Translations under genes and position numbers: made by a program
DNA from: Hyphobacterium sp. CCMP332
GTDB taxonomy: Bacteria > Bacteroidota > Bacteroidia > Cytophagales > CCMP332
Assembly: GCA_014323545.1 (NCBI GenBank)
Contig: CP058647.1
Span: 2,954,001-3,018,000 of the forward strand
Reading direction: 5' to 3'
Length of the DNA stretch: 64,000 nucleotides
In this document: positions 45,657 to 55,571 of the stretch, in pieces
How the letters are laid out: each line of letters begins with the position of its first letter
Position numbering within the stretch: position 1 is the first letter of the stretch
The notes under the pieces: model-generated
Database searches by the model: none
What the model was told of the DNA's origin: nothing
What the model saw: the letters and a program-made list of their open reading frames with translations, nothing else

Positions 45657-47452
45657 TCTCTGATATCGGTAGTGTCTGATAATTCAGGATTTGGAATAAT
45701 TATTTCCACACTATCAATTTCAAAAACAGAACTTCGACTAAAATTATTAAGCAAATCGACTTTAGGCCTGTATCCTACAGGGGCAATTTTACCATCTCTT
45801 ACTTTCATTAATGGTGCCATGGCATTAAAATTTCCTAATGAATAGTCTATACCGCTAAAAATAAAACCCTTCCTGTAGTTTTCGTTTTTCAAACCTTCTT
45901 GAAAGTACTTGCCGTATTTAAATAAGGAAAGACCAAAGTGCATCATAATTTCAAAACCTGTTTCAGAATAGAAATCAGGCATTTTTTCAAAATCATATTG
46001 CATTCTATATCGCTGATAATAATTCTTACTATAATCAATATAATCCGGATAGGGAAAGTAAACATGTCTTCTTTCAAACTGGACTAAATCAATATTATCA
46101 TATTCCAACCATCTTGACAGTCCTAAAATTTTTACCTGACTATTGCCTGCTTCAACAGCGCTGATGATTCTGCCAATAACTTCTCGGTTTGTTGTAGTTA
46201 CGAACATATTTGTAAAGTCTTCTATGTGAGAACTGTCACCAAACAGATCAAGTAATTGGCCGGGGCTTGTTTTGTCAAAAACAATGATAGTATCTAATGT
46301 TTTGCCTTCTGCTTTTAAATGGTTATAAATTATGGCGGCCATTGCTGTATCTGTAGCTGTTTTATCCATTACAAGTATGTTGATAGCTGCAGAATCACCC
46401 AATAGACTGTCCAAAGCAAATTGTACCTGAATCCTGCTTAAATGTTGATAACTTGGCTGGAATAAATAAGCATATGGGTTATCTGCAATATACTCTTCAT
46501 TTTGGGTAAAGGGATTGACTACGATAATCTGATTTTCCAAACCAAAATTGAGCATCATCTCACTTAAATTGGGATACAATGGACCAATAATTAAGTCGGC
46601 TTCGAGTGTTATGTTTTGATCCAGAATCTGACTTAATACTGAAGTATCTCCTCGTGTATCAAAAGGCCTGATGTTTAATGAAATGCCCTGTTTTTTAAGG
46701 CTGTCTGCGGCCTGAAGTATTCCGGCATAAAACTCATAAGCAAATTTGTTTTTTTCATATTGTATTTTCGATTTTACAGCAGGGTATTTGAATGGTAAGT
46801 ATACGGCAATATTATAGCTGTCTTTAAATACTTTTTGATCGGGTTCGGACCTGTTTAATCCGGCAGGATCAAAATTAAATACATCGATAAGGCTTTCCAG
46901 AAGAATCATATCCTCTTCATTACCTGTATTTTGTTGCAACAGTTGGGCAAAACGATAGGCTAATACTTCATCATTGGGAAATTGATCATAAAGTTTTCTC
47001 AGAACTTCAAGATCATCATATTTCATCAAATAGTATATTTTGACATTATTGCTATTGAGGAAAAGATTTTCAGTTTCAATCATCGAAGCATAATTCAAAG
47101 CCAGTGAGGGTTCATTGGCATGGAAATAACAAATTGAAAGGAGATATCTCGCCTCATCGATTCCTTCCCAATAAGAATATCTGGTAGTTATTTGCAACAA
47201 CATTTGTCTCGCCTGAAAAAAAAGCGAATCATTCATTGAGGCAATAGAATAAAGATAAGCTGCCTGTTCTTTATATTGGTTTTCAGGATCGTTATTGGCA
47301 ATCGGCAATAATATTTGCATCGCCAAATCATAACTTTCTTTTTCCAAATATGACTTTCCAAGAAAAAACCTACTGGCATAATCCTGTTGTGCATAGCTTA
47401 ATAAACTAATAATGATTAGAAAAACTAAAAGAATGATTTTCTTTATTCCCAT
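45653..47452 (-). CDS. TPR plus periplasmic-binding-fold protein (LpoA/YraM-like)
   Basis: This 599-residue exported protein has a signal peptide (1-21) and a tetratricopeptide-like helical part to about 190. A two-lobed type 1 periplasmic binding fold follows ([27 protein letters not shown], then [14 protein letters not shown]-type segments). This order is that of LpoA/YraM, which activates penicillin-binding proteins in Gamma-proteobacteria. In Bacteroidota such proteins are often annotated as amino-acid binding proteins. There is no transporter nearby. It overlaps the end of guaA by ten bases. Confidence 0.75.
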   Translation of the reverse strand: MGIKKIILLVFLIIISLLSYAQQDYASRFFLGKSYLEKESYDLAMQILLPIANNDPENQYKEQAAYLYSIASMNDSLFFQARQMLLQITTRYSYWEGIDEARYLLSICYFHANEPSLALNYASMIETENLFLNSNNVKIYYLMKYDDLEVLRKLYDQFPNDEVLAYRFAQLLQQNTGNEEDMILLESLIDVFNFDPAGLNRSEPDQKVFKDSYNIAVYLPFKYPAVKSKIQYEKNKFAYEFYAGILQAADSLKKQGISLNIRPFDTRGDTSVLSQILDQNITLEADLIIGPLYPNLSEMMLNFGLENQIIVVNPFTQNEEYIADNPYAYLFQPSYQHLSRIQVQFALDSLLGDSAAINILVMDKTATDTAMAAIIYNHLKAEGKTLDTIIVFDKTSPGQLLDLFGDSSHIEDFTNMFVTTTNREVIGRIISAVEAGNSQVKILGLSRWLEYDNIDLVQFERRHVYFPYPDYIDYSKNYYQRYRMQYDFEKMPDFYSETGFEIMMHFGLSLFKYGKYFQEGLKNENYRKGFIFSGIDYSLGNFNAMAPLMKVRDGKIAPVGYRPKVDLLNNFSRSSVFEIDSVEIIIPNPELSDTTDIRD

Positions 47453-48972
47453 TCGATTGTCGCTGGAGGTTTTGAACTTATGTCAAATACAACTCTATTC
47501 ACGCCTTTTACTTTATTGATTATGTCATTTGAAATTCTGGCAAGAAAATCATAAGGAAGCCTGCTCCAATCTGCAGTCATTCCATCATGGCTGCTTACTG
47601 CCCTTAAAGCTATCACATTTTCATAAGTTCTTTCATCTCCCATTACCCCAACGGATTGAACCGGTAAAAGCATCGCTCCGGCTTGCCATACTTCGTTGTA
47701 CAAATTATTCTTGTGGAGTCCTTCAATAAAAATGTCATCAACTTCCTGTAAAATCCTGACTTTTTCAGAAGTAATATCGCTAAGAATTCTAATGGCCAGG
47801 CCTGGACCCGGGAATGGATGTCTGTTGAGTATGTTTGGATCAAGATTTAATGCCTGACCTGCTTTTCTAACTTCATCTTTAAACAAAAATCGTAGAGGTT
47901 CGACAACTTTTAAATTCATTTTATCGGGTAATCCACCGACATTATGATGAGATTTTATAGTTGCTGAAGGCCCTTTTACAGAAACAGATTCTATAACGTC
48001 CGGATAAATAGTTCCCTGTGCCAGCCATTTTACATCTTTTATCTTATGGGCTTCTTCATCGAATACTTCAATAAATGTCTTTCCAATAGCTTTTCTTTTT
48101 AGTTCCGGATCGCTTATTCCTTCAAGTGCCTTATAAAATTGCTCTTTAGAATCTACACCGATCACATTTAAACCCATATCGCGATAGGAGTGAAGCACTT
48201 TTTTAAATTCGTTTTTGCGCAGTAGGCCGTTGTCTACAAAAATACAGAACAGCTGTTTTCCGATTGCTTGTTGTAACAACATGGCAGCAACACTTGAATC
48301 CACACCACCTGAAAGGCCAAGCACCACCTTGTCATTTCCCAGTTGGGATTTTAGTTTATAAATGGTCTCTTCAACAAAATGTGCGGGTGTCCAGTCCTGA
48401 GAACATCCACAAATATTCACAATAAAATTATGCAGAATTAATTTCCCCTCTTCTGTATGGGTAACTTCCGGATGAAATTGTATGCCAAACGTTGCTTCGT
48501 TTGAAAAACTGTATGCTCCCACTTCCACATCCTCAGTAGAAGCAATAATTTCAGCACCCTCAGGTAAGGTTTTGATTGTATCTCCATGAGACATCCAAAC
48601 TTGAGAATTATTGGCTATGCCTCTGAATAATTGATTTTCCTGATGTATGCTTACTAAGTGAGCTCTTCCATATTCTCTGGTATTTGATCTTTCGACCGAG
48701 CCACCATTGGTTTTGGCCAGATATTGAGCTCCAAAACAAATTCCCAATAAAGGGATTTTACCTCTTATATACTTTAGATCTAATTCGGGTGCTTCGGTAT
48801 CGTGAACCGAGCAAGGACTTCCGGAAAGTATAATTCCCTTAATTTCGGGATTAAGCACGGGGACCTTGTTATATGGATATATTTCACAAAAAACATTCAA
48901 CTCTCTAACGCGTCTGGCTATCAGTTGAGTGTATTGAGAACCAAAGTCCAGGATTACTATTTCTTCAGGCAT
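47443..48972 (-). CDS. guaA: GMP synthase (glutamine-hydrolysing)
   Basis: This 509-residue enzyme converts XMP to GMP with glutamine and ATP. The N-terminal glutaminase has the nucleophile cysteine in GICFGAQ and the catalytic HPE in [11 protein letters not shown]. The ATP pyrophosphatase loop [12 protein letters not shown] follows near 222, and the dimerisation domain ends with [10 protein letters not shown], the usual GuaA C terminus. Length is normal. A TAGTTTTG lies just before the ATG on this strand but without a -33 element, so the promoter is not certain. Confidence 0.97.
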   Translation of the reverse strand: MPEEIVILDFGSQYTQLIARRVRELNVFCEIYPYNKVPVLNPEIKGIILSGSPCSVHDTEAPELDLKYIRGKIPLLGICFGAQYLAKTNGGSVERSNTREYGRAHLVSIHQENQLFRGIANNSQVWMSHGDTIKTLPEGAEIIASTEDVEVGAYSFSNEATFGIQFHPEVTHTEEGKLILHNFIVNICGCSQDWTPAHFVEETIYKLKSQLGNDKVVLGLSGGVDSSVAAMLLQQAIGKQLFCIFVDNGLLRKNEFKKVLHSYRDMGLNVIGVDSKEQFYKALEGISDPELKRKAIGKTFIEVFDEEAHKIKDVKWLAQGTIYPDVIESVSVKGPSATIKSHHNVGGLPDKMNLKVVEPLRFLFKDEVRKAGQALNLDPNILNRHPFPGPGLAIRILSDITSEKVRILQEVDDIFIEGLHKNNLYNEVWQAGAMLLPVQSVGVMGDERTYENVIALRAVSSHDGMTADWSRLPYDFLARISNDIINKVKGVNRVVFDISSKPPATIEWE

Positions 48973-49197
48973 GGCGCAAAACTAATAAAAGGGAGTAATT
49001 GATTTTGAAATTATACTAAGAACTGGAAATAATTAATAGCATATACGCTACGGACTTTTATTCGTAGGATCATGATATCGTTTAAATGTTCAAATCCTTT
49101 TGAATACCTGAAATGCTTATAATAGTATTTTTTGCTTTTTTGGCCACCAAATTGATTGGCAAATCTGTCTTAAAATAGTAAGAATTATTCGTTAGTA
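48973..49197. other. Intergenic region between guaA and the glycine-zipper gene
   Basis: No coding frame, tRNA or strong terminator can be supported in these 225 AT-rich bases. A weak inverted repeat (CTACG...CGTAG, near 49049-49068) is present. The guaA promoter must lie here because the gene reads leftward. Confidence 0.4.
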
Positions 49198-49353
49198 TCA
49201 TTTTTTCTTTCTTCCTAGACCCATTCCCAATATTAACCCCAAAGCAATTCCCAATGCTAAATAGCTTGACAAATCATCAAGGGCTACTCCAATGGCGGCA
49301 CCAATGCCTGCGCCTAAAGCAATTCCCAGAGCCAGTCTTCTCTTATTTTTCAT
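49198..49353 (-). CDS. Small glycine-zipper membrane protein (51 residues)
   Basis: ATG at 49353 to TGA at 49198 encodes 51 residues. They have a basic start (MKNKRR), two glycine-rich hydrophobic helices (about 7-25 and 32-47) separated by DDLSSY, and a basic end (GRKKK). The helices carry regular G-x3-G spacing (GIALGAGIGAAIG and GIALGLILGMGLG), the glycine-zipper pattern of packed or channel-forming membrane helices. The two helices repeat the unit LALGIALG. Positive charges at both ends place them inside, with the turn in the periplasm. Too short for most gene callers, but composition and clean boundaries support it. Function is unknown. Confidence 0.68.
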   Translation of the reverse strand: MKNKRRLALGIALGAGIGAAIGVALDDLSSYLALGIALGLILGMGLGRKKK

Positions 49354-49457
49354 ACTTTGAATATTGGTTGAACATTAAAAATACAAAAGCCAAAAATTTT
49401 ATTTAAGAAATGTGGGCCCCAAAATCAATAAGACTTTTCATTTAACTTTTAATATTC

Positions 49458-49465
49458 TAGCTTTG
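49458..49465 (+). promoter_or_regulatory. -7 element of the SRP RNA promoter
   Basis: TAGCTTTG matches TAnnTTTG exactly and ends five bases before the predicted RNA 5' end at 49470. The -33 region reads CTTTTC rather than TTTG, so only the -7 element is clear. Confidence 0.6.
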
Positions 49466-49469
49466 CACT

Positions 49470-49563
49470 GCGGGTTGGTACGACCAGCTCCTGCTGAATC
49501 CCCCAGGTCTTGACAGAAGCAAGGGTAGGCGGTTGTAGCGGTGCGATATCAGCTCGCTTTTTT
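49470..49563 (+). ncRNA. ffs: Signal recognition particle RNA (4.5S-type)
   Basis: This small SRP RNA is the partner of Ffh in membrane targeting. The terminal stem is formed by 49470-49479 (GCGGGTTGGT) and 49548-49557 (ATCAGCTCGC), which pair over ten positions including G-U pairs. The Ffh-binding domain reads CAGG, stem TCT, tetraloop TGAC, stem AGA, then AGCA, which is the conserved internal-loop order of domain IV. The tetraloop is of the URRC class instead of the common GGAA. A run of seven T follows the closing stem and serves as terminator. The gene is about 95 bases long and lacks an Alu domain. Confidence 0.93.
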
Positions 49564-49589
49564 TATATTCGCATAAACAAAAAAAGCAC

Positions 49590-50243
49590 ATGCAATTCTT
49601 TATCGATACTGCCGATCTCGACGAAATCAGGGAGGCTCAGGAACTTGGAATCCTGGACGGAGTTACCACGAATCCCTCCTTAATGGCAAAAGTTGGAATT
49701 TCCGGAAAAGATGCAGTTTTCAAACATTATAAAACCATTTGCGATATTGTAGATGACAATGTAAGTGCTGAAGTAATTGCTACGGATTTTAAAAATATAA
49801 TCAAAGAAGGTGAAGAACTTGCGGCAATCGATGATAAAATTGTTGTTAAAGTTCCTATGATACCGGATGGTGTAAAAGCCATCAAATATTTTTCTGAAAA
49901 AGGAATTCGGACCAATTGCACATTAATTTTTAATGCAGGACAAGCTCTAATGGCGGCAAAAGCCGGTGCCAGTTATGTTTCCCCTTTTATCGGAAGGTTA
50001 GATGACATATCAAGCGATGGTCTCAATCTGATTGAGCAGATCGTACAGATATTTGATAATTACGGTATTGAAACTGAAATATTGGCGGCATCCATCAGAC
50101 ATACGATGCATCTGGTCCAATGTGCTGAAATTGGAGCTGATGTGGCCACCTGTCCTTTATCGGTTATTAAGGGATTATTTAATCATCCCCTGACAGATAT
50201 TGGACTTAAGAAGTTTCTGGAGGACGCCAAAAAATTCAATTAA
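49590..50243 (+). CDS. fsa: Transaldolase / fructose-6-phosphate aldolase family (TalC/FSA)
   Basis: This 217-residue enzyme is of the small transaldolase family. The Schiff-base lysine lies in [10 protein letters not shown] near residue 86, and the opening [24 protein letters not shown] and closing [17 protein letters not shown] are family signatures. Bacteria without a classical transaldolase use such proteins in the pentose phosphate pathway. The start is 27 bases after the SRP RNA, leaving no room for a separate full promoter, so it may be expressed by read-through. Confidence 0.92.
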   Translation: MQFFIDTADLDEIREAQELGILDGVTTNPSLMAKVGISGKDAVFKHYKTICDIVDDNVSAEVIATDFKNIIKEGEELAAIDDKIVVKVPMIPDGVKAIKYFSEKGIRTNCTLIFNAGQALMAAKAGASYVSPFIGRLDDISSDGLNLIEQIVQIFDNYGIETEILAASIRHTMHLVQCAEIGADVATCPLSVIKGLFNHPLTDIGLKKFLEDAKKFN

Positions 50244-50246
50244 TTC

Positions 50247-50450
50247 ATGTATATCATCAAGGTAAAAGGCAAAGCCAAAATACCTGATTATATTCAGCTC
50301 AGGGATGAAAATTATATCCTTATGGCCTATTTTAGAGCTGACAGACCTTTAAAAAAACTGGAGAAATACGGATTGGAAGGGAAAGAAGAGGCTTTGGAAA
50401 CTCTGATAAAAGACCTGCCTTTTGGAAAATTAAAAAAATTGGAATTATAA
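50247..50450 (+). CDS. Small conserved hypothetical protein
   Basis: This 67-residue soluble protein starts 3 bases after the fsa stop. It is rich in lysine and ends KLKKLEL. There is no signal or membrane helix. The start of the next gene shares its last base (TAATG), so it is coupled on both sides and certainly translated. I do not recognise the family. Confidence 0.7.
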   Translation: MYIIKVKGKAKIPDYIQLRDENYILMAYFRADRPLKKLEKYGLEGKEEALETLIKDLPFGKLKKLEL

Positions 50451-51160
50451 TGTCATTTGCTCCTGATCTTGTTCTGGAAGTTAGAAACGCATTTATTTAT
50501 CAGGAAGAAAATGCAGTTTTAAAGGACATTAGTTTTAATGTCACCAAAGGAGAATTCGTTTATCTCATAGGTAGAACCGGAAGTGGCAAAAGTTCACTTC
50601 TTAAAACACTTTATGCGGATCTACCATTCAATTCGGGCGAGATTGTCATTGCTGGTCATAGAATAAATGGTATTCCTCGAAAGGAAATACCCGAGCTCAG
50701 AAGAAAAATCGGAATAGTTTTTCAGGACTTTCAATTATTAATGGATAGAAGTGTTGAAGAAAACCTTGTTTTTGTAATGAAAGCCACAGGTTGGAAGGAA
50801 AGTTCAAAAATCAAGCAAAGACTTAGCAGTGTATTAATGAGGGTAGGCCTGGGCTCTTTGGGATCAAAACTTCCGCATCAACTTTCCGGTGGAGAACAGC
50901 AAAGAGTTGCCATTGCAAGATCACTGATTAACGATCCACAACTTTTAATTGCCGATGAGCCTACTGGTAATCTCGACCCCCAGGTAGCAGAAGGAATTCT
51001 TAATTTATTTCAGGAAATTAATAAGGGTGGTACAGCCGTCTTGATGGCAACGCATAATCACAACTTTATTGAGAAAATCCCGGCTAGAGTCATTAAATGT
51101 GCCGAGAATAAAATTTTCGATTCAAAATCCGAAAGTTTTTCTTTCACCGATATTTGGTAA
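50450..51160 (+). CDS. ftsE: FtsE-type ABC ATPase
   Basis: This 236-residue ATPase has Walker A GRTGSGKSS, Q-loop FQDFQLL, signature LSGGEQQRVAIAR, Walker B LLIADEPTGNLD and the switch histidine in ATHNH. The sequence style, especially LRRKIGIVFQDFQLL, is that of FtsE, which with FtsX controls cell-wall hydrolases at division. No ftsX gene lies beside it. Alternatively it is a LolD/MacB-type ATPase, but FtsE fits better. The short gap to the glycosyltransferase (9 bases) suggests one transcript. Confidence 0.84.
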   Translation: MSFAPDLVLEVRNAFIYQEENAVLKDISFNVTKGEFVYLIGRTGSGKSSLLKTLYADLPFNSGEIVIAGHRINGIPRKEIPELRRKIGIVFQDFQLLMDRSVEENLVFVMKATGWKESSKIKQRLSSVLMRVGLGSLGSKLPHQLSGGEQQRVAIARSLINDPQLLIADEPTGNLDPQVAEGILNLFQEINKGGTAVLMATHNHNFIEKIPARVIKCAENKIFDSKSESFSFTDIW

Positions 51161-51169
51161 ATTCAGACG

Positions 51170-52252
51170 GTGAAACGAATTGTATTCACGGTTTCTAATG
51201 ACCTCAATTTTGATCAGAGAATGATCAAAATATGTACCTCATTGTCAAATGCCGGTTTTGATGTTCTAATTATTGGTTTTAAAAAGAAAAACTCAATTCC
51301 ATTAGGCAAAAGTATTTATCAAAAAGAACGAATTCCCACACTATTTCAAAAAGGGAAAATGTTTTATTTAGAGATTTCAGTCCGACTGTTTTTTAAGCTA
51401 TTATTTGTAAGAACAGATATCATTTCTGCGGTAGATACTGATACTTTACTTCCCTCATATATAGTTGCAAAATTTAGAAGTAAAAAACTTGTTTTTGATG
51501 CACATGAATACTTTTCTGAAACTTCAGGTCTGGTAGGCAGGTCTTTTGAAAAAAAGATTTGGCAATGGCTTGAAAACAGCCTCATACCAAGGGTTAAAAA
51601 TGCATATACTGTTAACGAAAGTCTGGCAGTTATCTTCAAAAATAAGTTTAATATCAATTTTCGTGTTGTCCTTAATACTCCGGAATTAATGGAATTGAAT
51701 AAATCCGATAAAGCCTCTGAACATTTCTATATATATCAAGGGGTATTAAATAAAGGAAGGGGTCTTGAAGAATTATTACAGGTATTTGGCCAAAACAATC
51801 TGGAATTGAGAATAGCCGGCGAAGGCCCATTAAAAAAGTTTCTTAAAAAGGAAATTGAAATCAAAGGCTTGGGCAAGAGAATTAAGCTATTAGGTAATTT
51901 GAAACCCGAAGAATTACGTGATTTAACGAAATGTGCTTTTGCGGGATTTAATCTAATCGAAGGTAAAGGGAAAAGCTATTATTACAGCCTTGCAAATAAA
52001 TTTTTTGACTATATACATGCTGAAATCCCGCAAATTGGCATGAATTTTCCCGAATACAAAAAGATCAACGAAAGGTTTAAAGTGTCCATTTTAATAGATT
52101 CTTTTAACGAAATCAATCATGCCATTGAGCAATTGGAAAGTGACCAATCCTTATGCAAAACAATGAAAGAAAATACACTCAGAGCAAAGAAAGTGTATAA
52201 TTGGAGTAATGAAGAAAGAAAATTGTCAGAGATCTATTTATCCCTTAATTGA
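51170..52252 (+). CDS. Glycosyltransferase (GT4-like, GT-B fold)
   Basis: This 360-residue glycosyltransferase has two Rossmann-like domains. The C-terminal half has the nucleotide-sugar part (LRIAGEGPLKKFLKKEIEIKGL, then RIKLLGNLKPEEL), as in GT4 enzymes. The usual E-x7-E motif is not clear. The start is GTG 51170. The donor and acceptor are unknown. It ends in a 19-base overlap with the convergent GT2 gene, so two sugar transferases stand tail to tail. Confidence 0.8.
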   Translation: MKRIVFTVSNDLNFDQRMIKICTSLSNAGFDVLIIGFKKKNSIPLGKSIYQKERIPTLFQKGKMFYLEISVRLFFKLLFVRTDIISAVDTDTLLPSYIVAKFRSKKLVFDAHEYFSETSGLVGRSFEKKIWQWLENSLIPRVKNAYTVNESLAVIFKNKFNINFRVVLNTPELMELNKSDKASEHFYIYQGVLNKGRGLEELLQVFGQNNLELRIAGEGPLKKFLKKEIEIKGLGKRIKLLGNLKPEELRDLTKCAFAGFNLIEGKGKSYYYSLANKFFDYIHAEIPQIGMNFPEYKKINERFKVSILIDSFNEINHAIEQLESDQSLCKTMKENTLRAKKVYNWSNEERKLSEIYLSLN

Positions 52253-53145
52253 AGCAATAGATGCAATTTAAATAAATCGAGATTCCGCAAATTAGGCCAC
52301 TCTGACATTAAATTCCTGAGTAGTTTCTTTTCGATTTTTGATAAAATGAACTTTGCTGTGGCCCTTAATCCCAGCTTTTTCAATTTGTTTTCAACAGAAA
52401 GCAATGAAATAAATTTCTTAAAATCTTTTTCAATGTAAGCCTGGGATTCAAAGAAAATCAAATTGCCTATAGCCTCCTCTGTTCTCTTTAAAAATTCACG
52501 ATTTTCAATTAAACCTGTATTGAGTACCGGATTGTCTATGTGTTTCACCGGAATATTTTGTTTCATCAATAAGTAGGCATAAACTGTATCATTGTAACCG
52601 TAATTTTTACTTTGCCGATCGAAGGGAACCTGTAAAAAAAGACTTTTCATAACCATAAAATTCGAGGCCCAAAATTTTAAATGCGGATTCAGATTTCTTA
52701 TTGTGAATACCGCTTCTTCTCTTTTTTTCCCGTGTTTCCACTTAAGAATTTTTTTGGGGTTTTTCGGAGCTTTCGATTGGTAAACATTTCCGCCACACAG
52801 AAATATATTGCTTGGTGTTTGCTCTATCCATTTCTTGAGAAAATCATCCTTAAGCAATCTGATATCAGCATCAAGAAAAAGTAAATATTCACCACGGGCT
52901 TGTTCTGCCAAACTATTTCGGTTTTCGCAATATCCGAGATTACTTTCTTGAATGGAGTAAGTAAACCCGCTTAGCTTACTTATAAACTTGGCATTTTGTT
53001 GACTTAGCTCTTGATTGGTTGAGGCGTCATCAGAGAATATGACTTCTATGTTTGATTGGGCTATTTTCACAGCCTTGCTCAGATCTTCGGCAAGACCACT
53101 TATGTCTTCATTGAAAACAGGAATTAGCACAGAAATAATCGGCAT
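52234..53145 (-). CDS. Glycosyltransferase family 2
   Basis: This 303-residue GT-A glycosyltransferase has the nucleotide-binding start ISVLIPVFNED, an early acidic pair in FSDDAST, and DADI as the DxD metal motif near 92. A substrate-side aspartate appears in the NYGYNDTVYAYLLM region. It has no membrane helix. The 3' end overlaps the plus-strand transferase by 19 bases. Role in cell-surface polysaccharide or protein glycosylation is inference. Confidence 0.88.
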   Translation of the reverse strand: MPIISVLIPVFNEDISGLAEDLSKAVKIAQSNIEVIFSDDASTNQELSQQNAKFISKLSGFTYSIQESNLGYCENRNSLAEQARGEYLLFLDADIRLLKDDFLKKWIEQTPSNIFLCGGNVYQSKAPKNPKKILKWKHGKKREEAVFTIRNLNPHLKFWASNFMVMKSLFLQVPFDRQSKNYGYNDTVYAYLLMKQNIPVKHIDNPVLNTGLIENREFLKRTEEAIGNLIFFESQAYIEKDFKKFISLLSVENKLKKLGLRATAKFILSKIEKKLLRNLMSEWPNLRNLDLFKLHLLLQLRDK

Positions 53146-53287
53146 TTAATCTTATTTATTTAACCAGAGGTCGTATTCCTTTAATGAGCGGTAATAGTTT
53201 AATAAAGATGGATTGTATCTTTAAGGTATCAAGAATACTTACCTATAAGGTTAGTAGTTTTTCATGGACAAAGAGTTTTAGTGGTCT

Positions 53288-53319
53288 AAAAAGGGGTTTT
53301 CTTTAGAAAACCCTTTTTT
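53288..53319 (-). terminator. Strong hairpin terminator overlapping the TPR gene stop codon
   Basis: Arms 53288-53301 and 53306-53319 form a 14-pair stem (one G-U) with a four-base loop. On the minus strand the RNA stem ends in a run of five U. The TAA stop of the 53318-54055 gene is the last part of this hairpin's entry arm. A T run is also present on the plus strand, so it may stop transcription both ways. Confidence 0.85.
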
Positions 53320-54055
53320 ATTTGCCTTCTTTTGCTTTTCTCATTGCGGCGAGGTTATTTTTTGGAAGTACAAATTTCTCATCGAGCTTAAGTGCCTCTT
53401 CGAACTTGGCTTTTGCTTCCTCTTCTTTGTTGATATTGAGCAACAACATTCCTTGCATATTGTATATCCCCGCTTTCATCGGCACCTGTTGTGATTGGCC
53501 CTGACCGAGAAAAACCTGAATTTTTGTTTCATCTACTTTTTCATCCGCCAATAGAGCCTGAATGGTTAAATCTGCCTCACCAAATCTTTTTAAATCATAT
53601 TGTAAAGTGGCAATCTGATACAGATGATAAATATTCTTGGTTACTGGATATAAAACCTCATAATCCTCCAGAGCCAATTTAGCTAACCCAAGATTTTGTT
53701 CAGAGATCGCTTTAATTTCCAATATGCCCGTTTTGTCAGGGCTTTCTTCCAATATTTCTCTGGCTACCAAAATGCACTCTGTATATGAACCCATTTGATA
53801 ATACAATATGGCCAGAGAGTCCACTAGATTTTTACTCTCAGGTTGCATGGCAATCATATTAAACAAGGCATTCTTAGCAGCTACAGCATCATTGTATTTT
53901 AATGCTCTTCGCATTATGGACTTTTGTAATTCAAATTCCTTTGATATTCCTGATTCTAATGTCTTTGTTGGTGTAGCTTCACTTTTGCCTTTTTTTTGGG
54001 CAAATGAAACATTAACCAATCCTATAATTAAGAGACTTAATACTAATTTTTTCAT
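53318..54055 (-). CDS. Exported tetratricopeptide-repeat protein
   Basis: This 245-residue protein has a signal peptide (MKKLVLSLLIIGLVNVSFAQ). About five tetratricopeptide-like repeats follow, the clearest being AGIYNMQGMLLLNINKEEEAKAKFEEALKLD near the end. It probably acts as a periplasmic scaffold. The start is ATG 54055 because it begins the signal peptide; a further in-frame ATG at 54073 is less likely. It is followed by a strong terminator. Confidence 0.84.
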   Translation of the reverse strand: MKKLVLSLLIIGLVNVSFAQKKGKSEATPTKTLESGISKEFELQKSIMRRALKYNDAVAAKNALFNMIAMQPESKNLVDSLAILYYQMGSYTECILVAREILEESPDKTGILEIKAISEQNLGLAKLALEDYEVLYPVTKNIYHLYQIATLQYDLKRFGEADLTIQALLADEKVDETKIQVFLGQGQSQQVPMKAGIYNMQGMLLLNINKEEEAKAKFEEALKLDEKFVLPKNNLAAMRKAKEGK

Positions 54056-54087
54056 TTCAAATTTTATTTCCATGTAATTATATTGAA

Positions 54088-55512
54088 TTATTCCTGTACA
54101 TGAGACTTTAAACCCAATTCATTACCCAGTTTGTACATCAATTTTAAAGCTTCCTGTTTATTGTTTTGTATTTCTCCATCCAAAATTGCTTCACGAACCG
54201 CAGTTTTAATTTTTCCAATTTCAGGAGAGGGTCCAATATTAAAGGTTTTCATTATGTCCTGTCCACTAATTGGAGGTTGAAAATTTCTCAATTTATCTTT
54301 CTCTTCTACCTCTTTTAGCTTTTCGCTAACAATATCAAGGTTATTCAAATATCTTTTCTTACGCGATTCGTTTTTTGAGGTTATATCAGCACGACAAAGT
54401 GCCAATAAATCATCAATATCATCACCAGCCTCAAACAATAGACGCCTCAAAGCAGAATCAGATATTTCATCGCGGACCAAAGGAATAGGCCTCAGATGTA
54501 AACGGACCAGCTTTTGCACGTATTTCATTTTTTCATTTAGAGGCAATTTTAATTTTCTAAATATGCCAGGAACCATCCTGGAACCCAAATCTTCATGTCC
54601 GTGAAAAGTCCATCCCGCATTTTTATCAAATCTTTTTGTAGCCGGTTTAGCAATATCATGCAGTATGGCTGCCCATCGAAGCCATAAATTATCAGTATTT
54701 TTTGCTACATTGTCTAGTACCTGTAATGTATGATAAAAGTTATCCTTGTGAGACTTACCTTTTTTAGTTTCAGTACCTTTTAAGGCAATCATTTCCGGAA
54801 ATATTAGTTCAAGCAATCCACAGGAATCCAGAAGTTTGAATCCATAAGAGGGCTTAGGGCTTTCAATAATTTTATTTAGTTCAACCGAAACTCTTTCAAA
54901 TGAGACGATTGAAATTCGATTCTTATTATTAATTATTCCCTCAAATGTATCAGAGGCTATATCAAAATTTAATTGGCTGGCAAAACGTACGGCACGCATC
55001 ATTCTCAATGGATCATCAGAGAATGTGATTTCAGGATCAAGGGGTGTTTTTATAATCTTTCTCTTAAGATCATCTAGACCTTTAAAAGGATCAATCAATT
55101 CACCATAATCCGATGTGTTTAAGGAAATGGCCATGGCATTGATAGTAAAATCCCTTCTGTTTTGATCATCTTCCAGACTGCCATCTTCTACGACGGGATT
55201 TCTGGAATTCCGATCGTAAGACTCTTTCCGCGCCCCTACAAATTCAAGATCAAAATTCTTCCAGTTGATTTTAGCAGTGCCAAAATTTTTATATATCTGC
55301 ACTTTTGAGGATCCTTTTAATTTGCTTTTTACGGCTTTAGCCAGATCTATACCACTTCCAACACATACAAAATCAAGATCGGTACAATTTCTGTCCAATA
55401 TCAGATCACGCGGAAAACCTCCAACAACGTATGTTTCAAATTTTAAATCCTCAGCACAATCTGAAATTGTTTGAAAAATGGCATCCTGATTTAATTTTGA
55501 ACTGAAATTCAT
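54088..55512 (-). CDS. cca: CCA tRNA nucleotidyltransferase / poly(A) polymerase family with HD domain
   Basis: This 474-residue class II nucleotidyltransferase has the motif GGFPRDLILDRNCTDLDF, whose aspartates bind catalytic metal, near residue 31. RRDFTINA and the RNA-binding DPLRMMRAVRFA stretch follow. An HD domain (HDIAK, then HGHEDLG) lies near 290-310, and a helical tail ends the protein. It would add or repair the 3' CCA of tRNAs. Bacteroidota usually have one such gene, which supports CCA rather than poly(A) activity. A TAATTTTG box lies upstream at 55551-55544 without a -33 element. Confidence 0.92.
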   Translation of the reverse strand: MNFSSKLNQDAIFQTISDCAEDLKFETYVVGGFPRDLILDRNCTDLDFVCVGSGIDLAKAVKSKLKGSSKVQIYKNFGTAKINWKNFDLEFVGARKESYDRNSRNPVVEDGSLEDDQNRRDFTINAMAISLNTSDYGELIDPFKGLDDLKRKIIKTPLDPEITFSDDPLRMMRAVRFASQLNFDIASDTFEGIINNKNRISIVSFERVSVELNKIIESPKPSYGFKLLDSCGLLELIFPEMIALKGTETKKGKSHKDNFYHTLQVLDNVAKNTDNLWLRWAAILHDIAKPATKRFDKNAGWTFHGHEDLGSRMVPGIFRKLKLPLNEKMKYVQKLVRLHLRPIPLVRDEISDSALRRLLFEAGDDIDDLLALCRADITSKNESRKKRYLNNLDIVSEKLKEVEEKDKLRNFQPPISGQDIMKTFNIGPSPEIGKIKTAVREAILDGEIQNNKQEALKLMYKLGNELGLKSHVQE

Positions 55513-55571
55513 GAACGAGCTAGGGGTCGATTATTTCGGCATGCAAAATTAGAAAAAAAATACTGCTTCGT

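Noticed and set aside
48977-48984. TAGTTTTG on the minus strand as guaA promoter
   Set aside because: It lies directly before the ATG, has no -33 partner and would give almost no leader.
49080-49105. GTTCAAATCC, resembling a tRNA T-loop
   Set aside because: No acceptor, D or anticodon stems can be drawn around it.
55544-55551. TAATTTTG on the minus strand as cca promoter
   Set aside because: The spacing to the start is good but no TTG or TTTG is found 19-21 bases upstream.
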